A DNA stretch of 64,000 nucleotides from Bosea vaviloviae (GCF_001741865.1 NZ_CP017147.1:6005001-6069000); one strand, 5' to 3'. Counted from the stretch's first letter, positions 37,738-49,580 are shown. Notes: generated by a model from the sequence alone, not told the origin. A program made the numbers and translations.

Positions 37738-38222
37738 AACTCAATCTCCAATTCGAGCGCGTCGCGCACGGGCAGGTCCTGATAGCCCGTCTTGATGATC
37801 GTCGGGACCACCGAGCGATAGTGGTCGATCGCCTCGACATAAAGCCCCGAGAAGTGGAAGCCGCATTTCTGGTAGAAAACCAGGCCGGGCAGGTTGTCGT
37901 TCGTCAGCATGGCGCGCAGCTTGACCGCGCCCCTGGCCTTGGCCGCAGTCTTGACCGCGTCGAGAAGCTGAATGGCCGCGCCTTGCCCCTGAGCGACGGA
38001 ATGCAGCGCACAGAGCAGCGCGACATCGCCGCGCATGGTCCAGCTCGCATAGGCCATCGCCTCGCCATCCGGCGCGAAGACACCGAGCAGATCGAGCTCG
38101 GCACAGTCATAGACATGCAGGCCGATCATCATGCTGTGCGAGCCCCAGCTCGCCATCATCAGCGCCAGGAACGCGCTCTTGTCCGCGACGTCGCGGATGA
38201 TGCCGGCGCTGGGCGCGCTCAT
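37734..38222 (-). CDS. GNAT-like acetyltransferase wedged between ruvA and ruvB
   Basis: The 162-residue protein looks like a GNAT N-acyltransferase: [20 protein letters not shown] (beta4-like), [20 protein letters not shown] in place of the acetyl-CoA loop (R/Q-x-x-G-x-G/A seen as QGQGAA), then [20 protein letters not shown] and GFHFSGLY at the C-terminus. The substrate is unknown. It overlaps ruvA by ATGA (38219-38222) and ruvB by GTGA, so the three are one translational unit. Such an insertion is not part of the standard ruvAB operon. Confidence 0.8.
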   Translation of the reverse strand: MSAPSAGIIRDVADKSAFLALMMASWGSHSMMIGLHVYDCAELDLLGVFAPDGEAMAYASWTMRGDVALLCALHSVAQGQGAAIQLLDAVKTAAKARGAVKLRAMLTNDNLPGLVFYQKCGFHFSGLYVEAIDHYRSVVPTIIKTGYQDLPVRDALELEIEL

Positions 38223-38836
38223 TTCGCCAATTCCTTCAGCCCGAGCTTGATGAGCTGCGCCGTGCCGGCCCCCTCGCCCGCCGCCCGCGACGCCGCCGCA
38301 ACGGCCGCCACGGCCTGCGCCTGCGGGTAGCCGAGGTTGGACAGCGCCGAGACGGCATCCGCCACCGGCTGCGGCAGTTTCCTGTCCTCCAGCGCGCCGG
38401 CGAGCTGCGCCACACCGGGATCGATATGGCCGAAGGCCGGGGCCTTGTCCTTGAGCTCGGCGCAGATGCGCTGGGCGAGCTTGGGCCCGACGCCGGAAGC
38501 GCGTGCCACAGCCGCCTTGTCGTTGGTGGCGATCGCGGTCGCCAGCGCGCCTGGCTCCAGGATCGATAGGATCGCGAGCGCGACCTTGGCGCCGACGCCC
38601 TGCACCATCTGCATCAACCGGAACCAGTCGCGCTCATTGTCGGACAGGAAACCGTAGAGCCGGATCGCATCCTCGCGCACATGCGTCTCGATCGAGAGCG
38701 CTGCCGCCTCACCTGGCTTGGGCAGGCGCTGCAGGGTCCGCGACGAGCATTGCACGACATAGCCGACGCCCTGCACGTCGAGGATGACGAAATCCTCGCC
38801 ATAAGAATCGATCAGGCCCTTGAGCTTACCGATCAT
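38219..38836 (-). CDS. ruvA: Holliday junction DNA-binding protein RuvA
   Basis: RuvA binds the four-way junction as a tetramer and loads RuvB. The 205 residues show domain I ([20 protein letters not shown]), helix-hairpin-helix region ([36 protein letters not shown]) and the C-terminal UBA-like domain III ([19 protein letters not shown]) that contacts RuvB. It lies 42 bp after ruvC. Confidence 0.96.
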   Translation of the reverse strand: MIGKLKGLIDSYGEDFVILDVQGVGYVVQCSSRTLQRLPKPGEAAALSIETHVREDAIRLYGFLSDNERDWFRLMQMVQGVGAKVALAILSILEPGALATAIATNDKAAVARASGVGPKLAQRICAELKDKAPAFGHIDPGVAQLAGALEDRKLPQPVADAVSALSNLGYPQAQAVAAVAAASRAAGEGAGTAQLIKLGLKELAK

Positions 38837-38878
38837 CGAAGGCCTCGCCGCTTAGAGCAGGATACAAACTGTAGCGCC

Positions 38879-39394
38879 TCACGCGGAGGCCCGCATCTGC
38901 GCGACCAGGGTTCGCATGCCGCGATGCTGGGCATGACAAATCGCGACCGCCAGCGCATCGGCCGCATCGGCAGACTTTGTCTCCGCCTTGGGCAGCAACA
39001 CGCGGATCATCATCTGGACCTGCTTCTTGTCGGCATGACCGACGCCAACCACCGTCTTCTTGACGAGGTTCGCCGCATATTCCGCAACCGCCAATCCCGC
39101 CAGCGCCGGCACAACGAGGGCGATGCCGCGCGCCTGGCCGAGCTTCAGCGCCGATTGCGGGTCGCGGTTGACGAAGGTCTCCTCGACCGCGACCTCATCG
39201 GGCGTCCAGGTCGCGATCACACGGCCGATGCCTTCATGCAATTGCCGCAGCCTTTCGCCCAGTGAAAGCGTGCCGTCGCTCTCAACGCAGCCGCAGGCGA
39301 TGAAGCTGAGCTTGCTGCCTTCCGAGACGACGACGCCCCAGCCGGTCTTCCGAAGACCGGGATCGAGACCAAGAATGCGAATCGGAGATGCCAT
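38879..39394 (-). CDS. ruvC: crossover junction endodeoxyribonuclease RuvC
   Basis: RuvC resolves Holliday junctions. The 171-residue RNase H-like protein has its acidic residues in ILGLDPGLRKTGWG (Asp11), AVEETFVNRDPQ and SADAADALAVAICH. First gene of the ruvC-ruvA-GNAT-ruvB transcript, with the promoter expected in the 157 bp shared with the divergent exporter gene. Confidence 0.96.
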   Translation of the reverse strand: MASPIRILGLDPGLRKTGWGVVVSEGSKLSFIACGCVESDGTLSLGERLRQLHEGIGRVIATWTPDEVAVEETFVNRDPQSALKLGQARGIALVVPALAGLAVAEYAANLVKKTVVGVGHADKKQVQMMIRVLLPKAETKSADAADALAVAICHAQHRGMRTLVAQMRASA

Positions 39395-39551
39395 GTGAGG
39401 ATGAGCCTAGACCGTGGACACCCTTTGTTCCATCTCTGCCCTAACGATCGATGATCAGCGCGCATCGATCGCATCACAAGGAAAGGGTTGCCCGCAGCCG
39501 GAGATACATGTTGGTGCGAAGAGAACTTTCTTCTTCTCTCGCCCTCTGCAG

Positions 39552-40331
39552 ATGAACGATCTCCTGAACGCGCTCCTTCCCGGCATTTCGGCTTCCGGGC
39601 TGGCGATCCTGCTGGCAGCGACAGCGCTCGGCGGAATCGTGCGCGGCTTCACCGGCTTCGGCTTCGCCATGGTCTTCATGCCGCTGGCGAGCATCGTGCT
39701 CGGGCCGGTCGCGGCGTTGGGGCTGATCTGGTTCATCGACCTGCCCTATGCGCTGCCGCTGGCGGCGCGCAGCGCCAAGAACGCCGAATGGCGCGAGGTG
39801 TTGCCGCTGCTTGCCACCGCGACACTGGCGCTGCCGGCCGGCATCTGGCTCCTGATCTGGCTCGATCGCGAGACCATGCGCTGGATCCTGGCCGGGCTCG
39901 TGCTCACCGCCGTCGCGCTGATGGCCTCGGGCTGGCGCTATCACGGCCGGCCGGGCATCCCGCTTTCGCTCGGCGTCGGTGTGCTGTCGGGGTTGTTCAA
40001 CGGCATGGCGAGCATCGGCGGCATGCCGCTCGCAGTGTTCTGGTTGGGCGCGCAGCGCAATGACAAGCACAAGACACGCGCCAATCTGCAAACCTTCTTC
40101 GGCATATCGACACTGATCAGCGGCACGATCCTGTGGCTGAACGGCATCCTCACGAGCGGGGCCGCGCTGATGGCGCTGCCGCTCTGCGCCGTCTATGGCG
40201 TGGGTCTTTGGGCCGGCACGCATGGCTTCAGGCTGGCGTCGGACGCCGCCTTCCGTCGCATCGCCTATCTCGTCATTTTCCTGAGCGCGCTGGTCAGCTT
40301 GCCGGTATGGGACGGGCTGATCGGGCGCTGA
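39552..40331 (+). CDS. TauE/SafE-family membrane exporter
   Basis: The 259-residue protein has about eight membrane segments. GIVRGFTGFGFAMVFMPLAS in the first half and SGLFNGMASIGGMPLAVFWL in the second are the two related halves of the TauE/SafE family, which export sulphite, sulphoacetate or other organosulphur anions. ATG 39552 begins MNDLLNALLPG; the frame is open 5' to 39414 without a good start. It separates ruvC from yebC, which are often adjacent. The true substrate is not known. Confidence 0.85.
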   Translation: MNDLLNALLPGISASGLAILLAATALGGIVRGFTGFGFAMVFMPLASIVLGPVAALGLIWFIDLPYALPLAARSAKNAEWREVLPLLATATLALPAGIWLLIWLDRETMRWILAGLVLTAVALMASGWRYHGRPGIPLSLGVGVLSGLFNGMASIGGMPLAVFWLGAQRNDKHKTRANLQTFFGISTLISGTILWLNGILTSGAALMALPLCAVYGVGLWAGTHGFRLASDAAFRRIAYLVIFLSALVSLPVWDGLIGR

Positions 40332-40338
40332 GCCACAC

Positions 40339-40432
40339 CGTCATGCTCGGGCTTGACCCGAGCATCTCTTGCCGGATGAGCCTCTTTCTGCCTGAGATTC
40401 TCTGGTCAAGCCCGAGAATGACGAGCCGTTCG
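40339..40432. repeat. dispersed repeat, CGTCATGCTCGGGCTTGACCC type (copy 2)
   Basis: CCGTCATGCTCGGGCTTGAC starts the element and GGTCAAGCCCGAGAATGACG ends it, giving an imperfect inverted repeat of about 90 bp with CCTCTTTCTGCC in the middle. It fills the space between two convergent genes; the related copy is at 13990. Confidence 0.8.
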
Positions 40433-41182
40433 TCAGGCTGCGCCGAGCTTGGCCATCACCTCGTCGGCGATCTCGAAATTGGCGAAGACGTTCTGGACGT
40501 CATCGTCATTGTCGAGTGCTTCCATCAAACGCATCATCGAGGCGGCCTTTTCCTCGTCGAGCGGAGCCGTCGTCGTCGGCCGCCAGACCGGCTTGACTGA
40601 TGCCGGCGCGCCTAGCGCCGCTTCCAGCGCCTTCGAGACCTCGTTCAGCGCGTCAAACGCGCATAGGATGGTGTGGCCGCTCTCGTCGCTGATGACATCG
40701 TCGGCCCCGGCCTCGATCGCCGCTTCCATGAGCTTGTCGGCATCGCCCGCTTCCAGCGGATAGCTGATCTCGCCGACGCGGTTGAACATGAACGAGACGG
40801 AGTTGCTCTCGCCCATCACCCCACCCGACTTGGTGAAATAGGAGCGAACGGCGGATGCGGTGCGGTTGCGGTTGTCGGTCAGCGCCTCGACGATGACGGC
40901 AGCGCCACCCGGCCCGTAGCCCTCGTAGCGGACTTCGTCATAATTATCGCCCTCGCCGCCGGCCGCCTTGTTGATGGCGCGCTGGATATTGTCCTTGGGC
41001 ATGTTCTCGGCGCGCGCGGCCAGCACGGCCATGCGCAGGCGCGGGTTCATGTTCGGATCGGGCATGCCCATCTTGGCGGCGACCGTGATTTCGCGGCCCA
41101 GTTTCGAGAACAGCTTGGCGCGCACGGCGTCCTGCTTGCCCTTGCGGTGCATGATGTTCTTGAACTGGGAATGGCCGGCCAT
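40433..41182 (-). CDS. yebC: YebC/PmpR-family protein
   Basis: The 249-residue protein has the classical start [18 protein letters not shown] and the internal [20 protein letters not shown] and [14 protein letters not shown]. Family members have been described as transcriptional regulators and, more recently, as translation factors for proline-rich stretches. It is commonly found near ruvC, as here, though the exporter gene intervenes on the opposite strand. No divergent operon partner. Confidence 0.95.
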   Translation of the reverse strand: MAGHSQFKNIMHRKGKQDAVRAKLFSKLGREITVAAKMGMPDPNMNPRLRMAVLAARAENMPKDNIQRAINKAAGGEGDNYDEVRYEGYGPGGAAVIVEALTDNRNRTASAVRSYFTKSGGVMGESNSVSFMFNRVGEISYPLEAGDADKLMEAAIEAGADDVISDESGHTILCAFDALNEVSKALEAALGAPASVKPVWRPTTTAPLDEEKAASMMRLMEALDNDDDVQNVFANFEIADEVMAKLGAA

Positions 41183-41434
41183 GGCAATTCAGCCTCTGCT
41201 GTCACGTCTGCGCACATCGCCTGGCCCGTCTTTCGCGGCCGTGGCGGGAGACCGGCCTTATAAGCGCCGGCTTCGGCGACAGGCAAGCCACCGGGACAAG
41301 AGCCGCCGCAACGGCCCCGGCGAGCCGCAATTGCGCATGATCGTCCCGCTTGGGGGTTCTGTTAAGTCAATATTTGCCATGAGCTTGCAGAGTCGTTCGC
41401 GCGCCGACATCAGGCGCGCGAAGAACCGGACTTC

Positions 41435-42799
41435 ATGACGACTCTTTCCAGCAACCCGATCGCCCAACAGGAGACGCGTTTCCGCGCTTTCCAGATCGAG
41501 CCGTTCGACCTCAAACTGCTGCGCCAGCAGTCGCAATTCGCCAGGACGCGGCTGCCCATGCTGCTGGAGGAGCTGCATCCCCAGTTCGAGCCCTGGCCCG
41601 AAACCGCGCGGGCGCTGCGCCTGCCCGAGGTGCATGCCCTGCGCCTCGCCCACTGGATCAAGCTGGCCTCGGGCGAACTCGACGACGGCTTCATGGAATC
41701 GGCGCATCGTCTCGCCGCCGCCTTCCATGACCACGGCGTCCCTGCCTATGCGGTCGTCATCTGCCACGCCATCGTCTCGAACCGGATCGGAGCCGAACTG
41801 GGCCTCGACCGCGACGCGCTGCGGGCGATGAACGGCTTCTGGCGCCGCAAGGAATTCCGCCGCCGCATCGCGCTGCGCGCCGCGCTCAACAAGGCCGCCC
41901 AGCTCGACCTCGAACTGCTCCTGGAAACCTATGCCGAGGTGCAGCGCCAGAGCAGCGAGCGCGTCAGTGCCGAATTCGCCGCCTTCGGGATCACCGTGCG
42001 CGAGGTCGTCAGCGCGGTGAATTCCGGCGCCGGCACCGTCGAGGCCATGGCCAAAACCATGAACGGCGTGGTCCAGGACACCGGCACCCAGGCGATCGTC
42101 GCCTCGCAGGCCTCCGACGCCGCCTCGACCAATGTCCATAGCGTCGCGGGCGCGGCCGAGGAATTGTCGATCTCGCTCGATCAGGTCGCGATCGAGGTGT
42201 CGCGCGCCGCCACCATGGCCCATGACGCCAACGCCGCCGCGCTCGAGACCGACATCATCGTCAAGAGCCTGGCGCATTCGGCGCAGACCATCGGCTCCAT
42301 CGTCGAGATGATCCGCACCATCGCCGCCCAAACCAACATGCTGGCGCTGAACGCCACGATCGAGGCCGCCCGCGCCGGTGAGGCCGGGCGCGGCTTCGCG
42401 GTCGTCGCAACCGAGGTGAAGCAGCTCTCCGCCCGCACCGCGCAGGCGACCGACGAGATCGCCGCCCAGGTGCCCTCGATGCAGCTGGCGACCCATGAAG
42501 CCGTCGCCGCGATCGAGCGCATCGTCTCCTTCGTCCGGCAGATGGACCAGACCACGGCCACAGTCGCCAGCGGCATCGAGGAACAGCGAGCCGCGACGCA
42601 GGAGATCGCCCGCAGCGTCAATCTCGCTGCCCAGAGCACCGAAGAGGTGGCGCAAAGCGTCAGCGGCGTCAGCCTGATGGCGCAAGAGGCCGGCAGCAGC
42701 GTCGGCGACGTGCTCAACCTCGCCGGCACATTGGCCGCCAAGGCCGCGTCGCTTGCCGACGCCTTCGATCACCTGATGCAGCGCAATCGCGCCGCCTGA
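41435..42799 (+). CDS. soluble globin-coupled chemotaxis transducer
   Basis: The 454-residue protein has an N-terminal protoglobin-like domain (about 1-165). [16 protein letters not shown], with His73, fits the proximal haem ligand of globin-coupled sensors, followed by [17 protein letters not shown]. The C-terminal part is an MCP signalling domain whose hairpin [20 protein letters not shown] and [21 protein letters not shown] is conserved (about 300-340). No membrane segment is present, so this is a cytoplasmic oxygen sensor that would dock to CheA. ATG 41435 is preceded by an AAGAACCGGA stretch. No che genes are in the window. Confidence 0.85.
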   Translation: MTTLSSNPIAQQETRFRAFQIEPFDLKLLRQQSQFARTRLPMLLEELHPQFEPWPETARALRLPEVHALRLAHWIKLASGELDDGFMESAHRLAAAFHDHGVPAYAVVICHAIVSNRIGAELGLDRDALRAMNGFWRRKEFRRRIALRAALNKAAQLDLELLLETYAEVQRQSSERVSAEFAAFGITVREVVSAVNSGAGTVEAMAKTMNGVVQDTGTQAIVASQASDAASTNVHSVAGAAEELSISLDQVAIEVSRAATMAHDANAAALETDIIVKSLAHSAQTIGSIVEMIRTIAAQTNMLALNATIEAARAGEAGRGFAVVATEVKQLSARTAQATDEIAAQVPSMQLATHEAVAAIERIVSFVRQMDQTTATVASGIEEQRAATQEIARSVNLAAQSTEEVAQSVSGVSLMAQEAGSSVGDVLNLAGTLAAKAASLADAFDHLMQRNRAA

Positions 42800-42845
42800 A
42801 ACAGCTTACAGCATCAGACCGAATATCGTCTTCGGTCTGCTACTG

Positions 42846-42910
42846 TAGAGCTTTGATCTTGCATCGGCTTGTCCCGAAAACCGGTTCCCACTTTTCGGGC
42901 CGATGCTCTA
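42846..42910. repeat. dispersed palindrome, CCGGTT/TTTTCGGG type (copy 3)
   Basis: TAGAGC (42846) and GCTCTA (42910) are the outer arms, GCATCGG (42861-42867) and CCGATGC (42900-42906) the next, and CCCGAAAA/TTTTCGGG the innermost around CCGGTTCCCAC. It lies between the transducer and the YmdB-type gene, which are convergent. Confidence 0.85.
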
Positions 42911-42917
42911 GCGCCGA

Positions 42918-43745
42918 TCAGGCGCGCTCCCAGCCGACAGGCACCGCTTCGCTCAGATGCGGGCCCAGCCGGACCGGCCAGACCGCCTTCGCCAGCCCCG
43001 TCGCATCGTCGATTTCGACGGCGACTCCAGACAGCGTGCCCTCGCCGCTGGCGGGTTCGAGCCGCGCGCCCGGCGTCTTCTGCAGGAAACGCCGGACCGG
43101 CTCATCCTTGTGCATGCCGAGCACCGAATCATAGTCGCCGCACATGCCGGCATCGGACTGGAAGGCGGTGCCGCCAGGCAGCACGCGCGTATCGGCGGTC
43201 GGCGCATGGGTGTGGGTGCCGACGACGAGGCTCGCACGGCCATCGAGGAAATAGCCCATCGCCTGCTTCTCGCTCGTCGCCTCCGCATGGAAGTCGACGA
43301 TCACCGCATCCGCGACCTCGCCCAGCGGGCAGGCCGAAAGTTCCCGCGCCACAGCGGCGAAGGGATCGTCGAGAGCATCCATGAAGATGCGCCCCATCGC
43401 ATTGACGACGAGCACCCGCGCGCCATTGGCGGCTTCGATCACGGTCGCGCCGCGCCCCGGCGTACCCGTCGGGTAGTTCGCGGGACGCACCAGCCGGTCC
43501 TGGCGCTCGATGAAGACGAGCGCCTCGCGCTGATCCCAGGAGTGATTGCCCAGCGTGACCGCATCCGCACCCGCCGCGAGCAGTTCGTCGCAGATCGCCT
43601 CGGTGATGCCGAAGCCGCCCGCCGCGTTCTCGCCGTTGATCACGACGCAGTCGAGGCTCCAGCGCTGGCGCAGGGCCGGCAGACGCTCCTGCACCGCGAC
43701 CCGCCCGGGGCGGCCGACGACATCGCCGAGGAAGAGAAAACGCAT
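42918..43745 (-). CDS. YmdB-family metallophosphoesterase (TIGR00282)
   Basis: The 275-residue enzyme starts MRFLFLGDVVGRPGR (Asp8 as a metal ligand) and carries INGENAAGGFG, TLGNHSWDQREAL, DFHAEATSEKQAMG and GTHTHAPTAD, the di-metal phosphoesterase signature. YmdB relatives hydrolyse 2',3'-cyclic nucleotides. It follows the 5-FCL gene by 57 bp on the same strand and may be co-transcribed. Confidence 0.93.
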   Translation of the reverse strand: MRFLFLGDVVGRPGRVAVQERLPALRQRWSLDCVVINGENAAGGFGITEAICDELLAAGADAVTLGNHSWDQREALVFIERQDRLVRPANYPTGTPGRGATVIEAANGARVLVVNAMGRIFMDALDDPFAAVARELSACPLGEVADAVIVDFHAEATSEKQAMGYFLDGRASLVVGTHTHAPTADTRVLPGGTAFQSDAGMCGDYDSVLGMHKDEPVRRFLQKTPGARLEPASGEGTLSGVAVEIDDATGLAKAVWPVRLGPHLSEAVPVGWERA

Positions 43746-43802
43746 GGGATGAGAACTCGGATGGCTGCGACGCGTCCTCCGTCGCGCGAATGCGCGTCAG
43801 AA

Positions 43803-44381
43803 TCAACCGCAGCGTATCGCTTCCCGTTCGGTCACCACCCAGTCGAGCCTGCGATCATGCGGCTCGTCTGGCACCGCCTCGATCTCCTGTACGGCATAGG
43901 AGATGCCGATGCTCGTGACCGGACCGAGTTCGGTCAGCGCCCGGTCGAAATAACCCTTGCCATAGCCGATGCGGAAGCCGCGTCGATCGAAGGCGGCAAG
44001 CGGAACCAGCAGAATCCTCGGCTTGACCTCGGCTTGACCAGGCTCGGGAACAAGCGTCCCGAATCCGCCCGGCACAATCGGCTCCCACGGCGCCCAGCGC
44101 CGGAACAGCATCGCGCCCGAGACGATGGCAGGCAGGCAGAGCGGCATGCCGTGCGCGTGCAGCGACTCCAGGATCGGTCGCGGATCAGCCTCCGAGCGCA
44201 TCGGCCAATAGGCCGAGACCGGGCCATCTCCCGACAGGGCCGACAGCGCCAGCACCCGCTCGGCAATCACTGGGTCCCATTCCAGCCGGTCGTCGATCTC
44301 CAGCGCGTCGCGGCGCGCCAGCGCGGCCTCGCGCAGGGCGGCTTTCCTGTGGGCGGCGCTGTCGGAGAGTGCGTTGGTCAT
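43803..44381 (-). CDS. fau: 5-formyltetrahydrofolate cyclo-ligase
   Basis: The enzyme converts 5-formyl-THF to 5,10-methenyl-THF with ATP. The 192-residue protein has RKAALREAALARRDAL at the N-terminus, YWPMRSEADPRPILESL, and RRGFRIGYGKGYFDRAL, the conserved substrate loop. Start 44381 (MTNALSDS) is taken; the longer frame would read into the 6S RNA candidate. Its position just downstream of a 6S RNA gene is a well-known conserved arrangement (ygfA/ssrS). Confidence 0.93.
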   Translation of the reverse strand: MTNALSDSAAHRKAALREAALARRDALEIDDRLEWDPVIAERVLALSALSGDGPVSAYWPMRSEADPRPILESLHAHGMPLCLPAIVSGAMLFRRWAPWEPIVPGGFGTLVPEPGQAEVKPRILLVPLAAFDRRGFRIGYGKGYFDRALTELGPVTSIGISYAVQEIEAVPDEPHDRRLDWVVTEREAIRCG

Positions 44382-44399
44382 GATCGGAAGTACGGAGCC

Positions 44400-44550
44400 A
44401 CCTTGGCCGTGGAGATTTCGATCCCGGGACACCTACTAAAGTAGGTGGGCGCCGTGTGTCCGGGTCCAGGGACCCGGTCAGGGACAGCTCCCTAGGGAGT
44501 CGTATGGGCCCGGGAATACAGTTCTCGCACGCACCAGGCAGCCCCGCATC
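44400..44550 (-). ncRNA. ssrS: 6S RNA candidate
   Basis: On the minus strand between zapA and the 5-FCL gene the sequence can fold into a long hairpin with a central bubble: TCCCGGG near the 5' side (about 44510-44516) pairs with CCCGGGA (44424-44430); CCGGGTCC/GGACCCGG forms an internal hairpin near 44461-44478; CACCTACTTTAGTAGGTG (about 44432-44449) forms the 3' side hairpin typical of alphaproteobacterial 6S RNAs. GCC/GGC and TGG/CCA close the terminal stem. 6S RNA binds the sigma70 holoenzyme in stationary phase. Ends are approximate. Confidence 0.75.
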
Positions 44551-44669
44551 AGCAATGTAAGATGCGCGCCGGCAAAGCGCCAGTGGGCATCTTTGCCGAA
44601 GCGCGTTTCAGTTCGGATGTCCACAGTCGGGAGAAGCGCACGGAGGATGGCGCTCCGCTAGAGCCGGAT

Positions 44670-44708
44670 GATTTCAGACGGAGTCACAATGTAACTCCGT
44701 CTGAAATC
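44670..44708. repeat. 15-bp perfect stem-loop
   Basis: GATTTCAGACGGAGT (44670-44684) and ACTCCGTCTGAAATC (44694-44708) form a perfect stem around a 9-nt CACAATGTA loop. It is immediately next to the CCGGTT-type palindrome and may be part of a larger composite repeat; the start of a similar sequence (GTCGGATGATTTCATC) precedes copy 2 near 17287. Confidence 0.85.
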
Positions 44709-44732
44709 TGAATCCGTCTTTCATCGAAGAGT

Positions 44733-44781
44733 TAGAGCAAGATGCGAAAAACCGGTTCCCACTTTTTCGCATCCTGCTCTA
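44733..44781. repeat. dispersed palindrome, CCGGTT/TTTTCGC type (copy 4)
   Basis: TAGAGCA (44733-44739) and TGCTCTA (44775-44781) enclose GATGCGAAAAA and TTTTTCGCATC arms around CCGGTTCCCAC. The core is identical to copy 2 at 17314. Confidence 0.88.
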
Positions 44782-44850
44782 GCGTTACTCCGTCTCGAAA
44801 TAGACCCGCGCCGCGACCGGAAGCGCGAAGCCGCTTCCCCGGCCCCGCCC

Positions 44851-45372
44851 CTATCCGGCCACCCGATCGGCGCACTCCCGCAGCTCGGCCAGTTGCTCCG
44901 GCGTCAGAACGCGTTTCGGCACCATCTGGAACAGGCGCGGCGCCTGATAGAACAGCAACATTTCGGCATTCTCCGCCCGCTTGAGATAGTGATCCCAGGG
45001 CGTCAGCCACTCGCCGCCATCGCTCGTCACCTTCAGCCCCGCTTCCGACCATGACCAGGTGAGTGGCTGCTGGAGCGATTTCTGCTTTCGGAAAGTCTTC
45101 CGCGCAATGTCCGGCGCGAACAGGAAATAGCTCAGGAACGGCATCAGCAGCAGCCAGAACGCGAAGAAGTGAACGATGGCGGCGTAAGTCCCGAACGACC
45201 AGCCGCTGGCATAGTCGGAGACGATGAACAGCGCGTAGAGCAGCACCCCCGCGGCGATCATGGCGAGCCGGAAGAGGTCCCGGTAGAAATTCAGCACATG
45301 CAGCTTGTTCGCTGCCGCGTAGTCATCCGCCGTCAGGGTGAAGCTCACCGAGCGGTTCATGTCAGCCGGCAT
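44851..45372 (-). CDS. YcxB-like membrane protein
   Basis: The 173-residue protein has two membrane segments (LFRLAMIAAGVLLYALFIV and AAIVHFFAFWLLLMPFLSYF) between an N-terminal beta part (VSFTLTADDYAAANKLH) and a C-terminal domain (LTWSWSEAGLKVTSDGGEW, DHYLKRAENAEMLLFYQAPR, LFQMVPKRVLTPEQLAEL) typical of the YcxB-like family of unknown function. ATG 45372 follows GGGAG at eight bases. It lies between zapA and the 6S candidate on the same strand. Confidence 0.75.
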   Translation of the reverse strand: MPADMNRSVSFTLTADDYAAANKLHVLNFYRDLFRLAMIAAGVLLYALFIVSDYASGWSFGTYAAIVHFFAFWLLLMPFLSYFLFAPDIARKTFRKQKSLQQPLTWSWSEAGLKVTSDGGEWLTPWDHYLKRAENAEMLLFYQAPRLFQMVPKRVLTPEQLAELRECADRVAG

Positions 45373-45432
45373 TGAGGAACTCCCGGCGGCTTCGCGGGCA
45401 GCCGCGGAAACGTGAGCGAAAGCCCGGCAATA

Positions 45433-45801
45433 TCAGCCGACAGGCGCTGGGACCAGGCTGCGCGCAACGCCCTCGATGCGCTCGGCCGCCGCCATCAGCG
45501 CCTCGGCCGCGCGATCCTCGACCTCGTTCAGGCGGTGATCGGCCGCGCCGGCATCGCCCTGCACCGCCGTCAACTGCCTCTCCATGGCGGCGACGCGTTG
45601 CCTAAGCTCGGAGACCTCGTCGGCGACCATCAGCGCCGCCATCACATGCAGGCGCATGTCGCCGATCTCGCCGAAAGCCTGGCGCATCTCGTCGATCTTG
45701 CCGTCATAGAGCCGGGCCAGCCCCTCCAGATGCGGCTCCTCGCCCTCTCCGCAGGCCATGCGATAGGCCTTCCCGGCGATGGTGACGTTGACTTGCGGCA
45801 T
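45433..45801 (-). CDS. zapA: cell division protein ZapA
   Basis: ZapA cross-links FtsZ protofilaments. The 122-residue protein has the N-terminal beta part MPQVNVTIAGKAYRMACGEG, the linker GLARLYDGKIDEMRQAFG and a long C-terminal coiled-coil (MVADEVSELRQRVAAMERQL). It is followed after the YcxB-like gene by the 6S RNA and 5-FCL genes, echoing the classical zapA-ssrS-ygfA order. It lies 12 bp after the DUF4164 gene. Confidence 0.92.
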   Translation of the reverse strand: MPQVNVTIAGKAYRMACGEGEEPHLEGLARLYDGKIDEMRQAFGEIGDMRLHVMAALMVADEVSELRQRVAAMERQLTAVQGDAGAADHRLNEVEDRAAEALMAAAERIEGVARSLVPAPVG

Positions 45802-45813
45802 GGTCGCCCCCGC

Positions 45814-46113
45814 TCAATGATCCAGATGAGGCATCTCGGCCTGCGCACGCGTGATCACCGCGCCGATGACGTTCATCGCCCGCTCCAGCCGCTGATCGAC
45901 GTCGGTGGCAGCACTCTCGACCTCGCCGAGCCGAGAGACGGCGCCGTCAAGCTCGGCAGCGAGCCGGGCGCGGTCGTCCTGCATCAGGGTCAGTTCCGTC
46001 TCGAGATTGGCGCGCCCGCGTTCCGCCTCGATGCGGCGGCGGGCGGCGGCTTCAAGCTGTCCCAACGCGCCGTCGAGGCGCGCGAGCGCATTCTCCAGCA
46101 TCAGGCTCGCCAC
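45814..46113 (-). CDS. DUF4164-type coiled-coil protein
   Basis: The 99-residue protein is almost all coiled-coil: ALARLDGALGQLEAAARRR, LETELTLMQDDRARLAAEL and VSRLGEVESAATDVDQRLER. It resembles DUF4164, which often lies beside zapA in Rhizobiales. I choose GTG 46113 because GGAGGAAAG lies just ahead at ideal spacing; the frame is open to 46146. A division-related role is inferred only from the zapA neighbour. Confidence 0.78.
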   Translation of the reverse strand: MASLMLENALARLDGALGQLEAAARRRIEAERGRANLETELTLMQDDRARLAAELDGAVSRLGEVESAATDVDQRLERAMNVIGAVITRAQAEMPHLDH

Positions 46114-46437
46114 CGTCTTTCCTCCTTCAGAACGAAGCCGGCTCACTCGATTCGCGACACTAGCGCATCTGCGGGCGAAACGTGAATCGCAGGTCCAGCC
46201 AGGAGCCGCCCGATCCCAAGGGCTTGCGCGCAGTTGCTCAGCCGCCGTCTCGGGCCCGGCCTTGCCCCTCGCATGGCCGAAACGCCTGAGGAGCGAATTG
46301 ACTCAGGTCGACCCGGCAGCCTAATCGAGCCCGGTCGGCAATCGGCCGAGATTATACATCGCGACCGCCGTCGCCCCGTCCTGGAACGGGAGCCGGCCGC
46401 GGCCTTGCCCCATTCGCCGGCGGGAGCCTGAAATACC
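46114..46437. other. divergent promoter region DUF4164/zapA and tkt
   Basis: 324 bp between divergent genes. It includes TTGACT at 46299 and ATTATACAT around 46351, the latter the best -10-like sequence for tkt, and a CCTGAG/CTCAGG inverted pair (46285-46307). No gene is supported. Confidence 0.45.
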
Positions 46438-48435
<1,998 letters not shown>

Positions 48436-48554
48436 CGCTTGCGAAACAGGGCAGATATTCCCGCAATGGGCCTTGCGTTCGGTCATCGTTTGGCCGATTT
48501 GCCCGCGTGTATGACGGCCCAAGGCGCCGAAACCCGGCGAAGGAGAGGATTGAG

Positions 48555-49565
<1,011 letters not shown>

Positions 49566-49580
49566 TCCAACCCGAGCGAT

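Larger units (their letters stand above)
44551..44850. other. spacer between 6S candidate and YcxB-like gene
   Basis: About 300 bp without a gene. It contains the probable 6S promoter (TTACATT around 44556 on the minus strand), a 15-bp perfect hairpin (44670-44708) and a copy of the CCGGTT palindrome (44733-44781). Confidence 0.5.
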
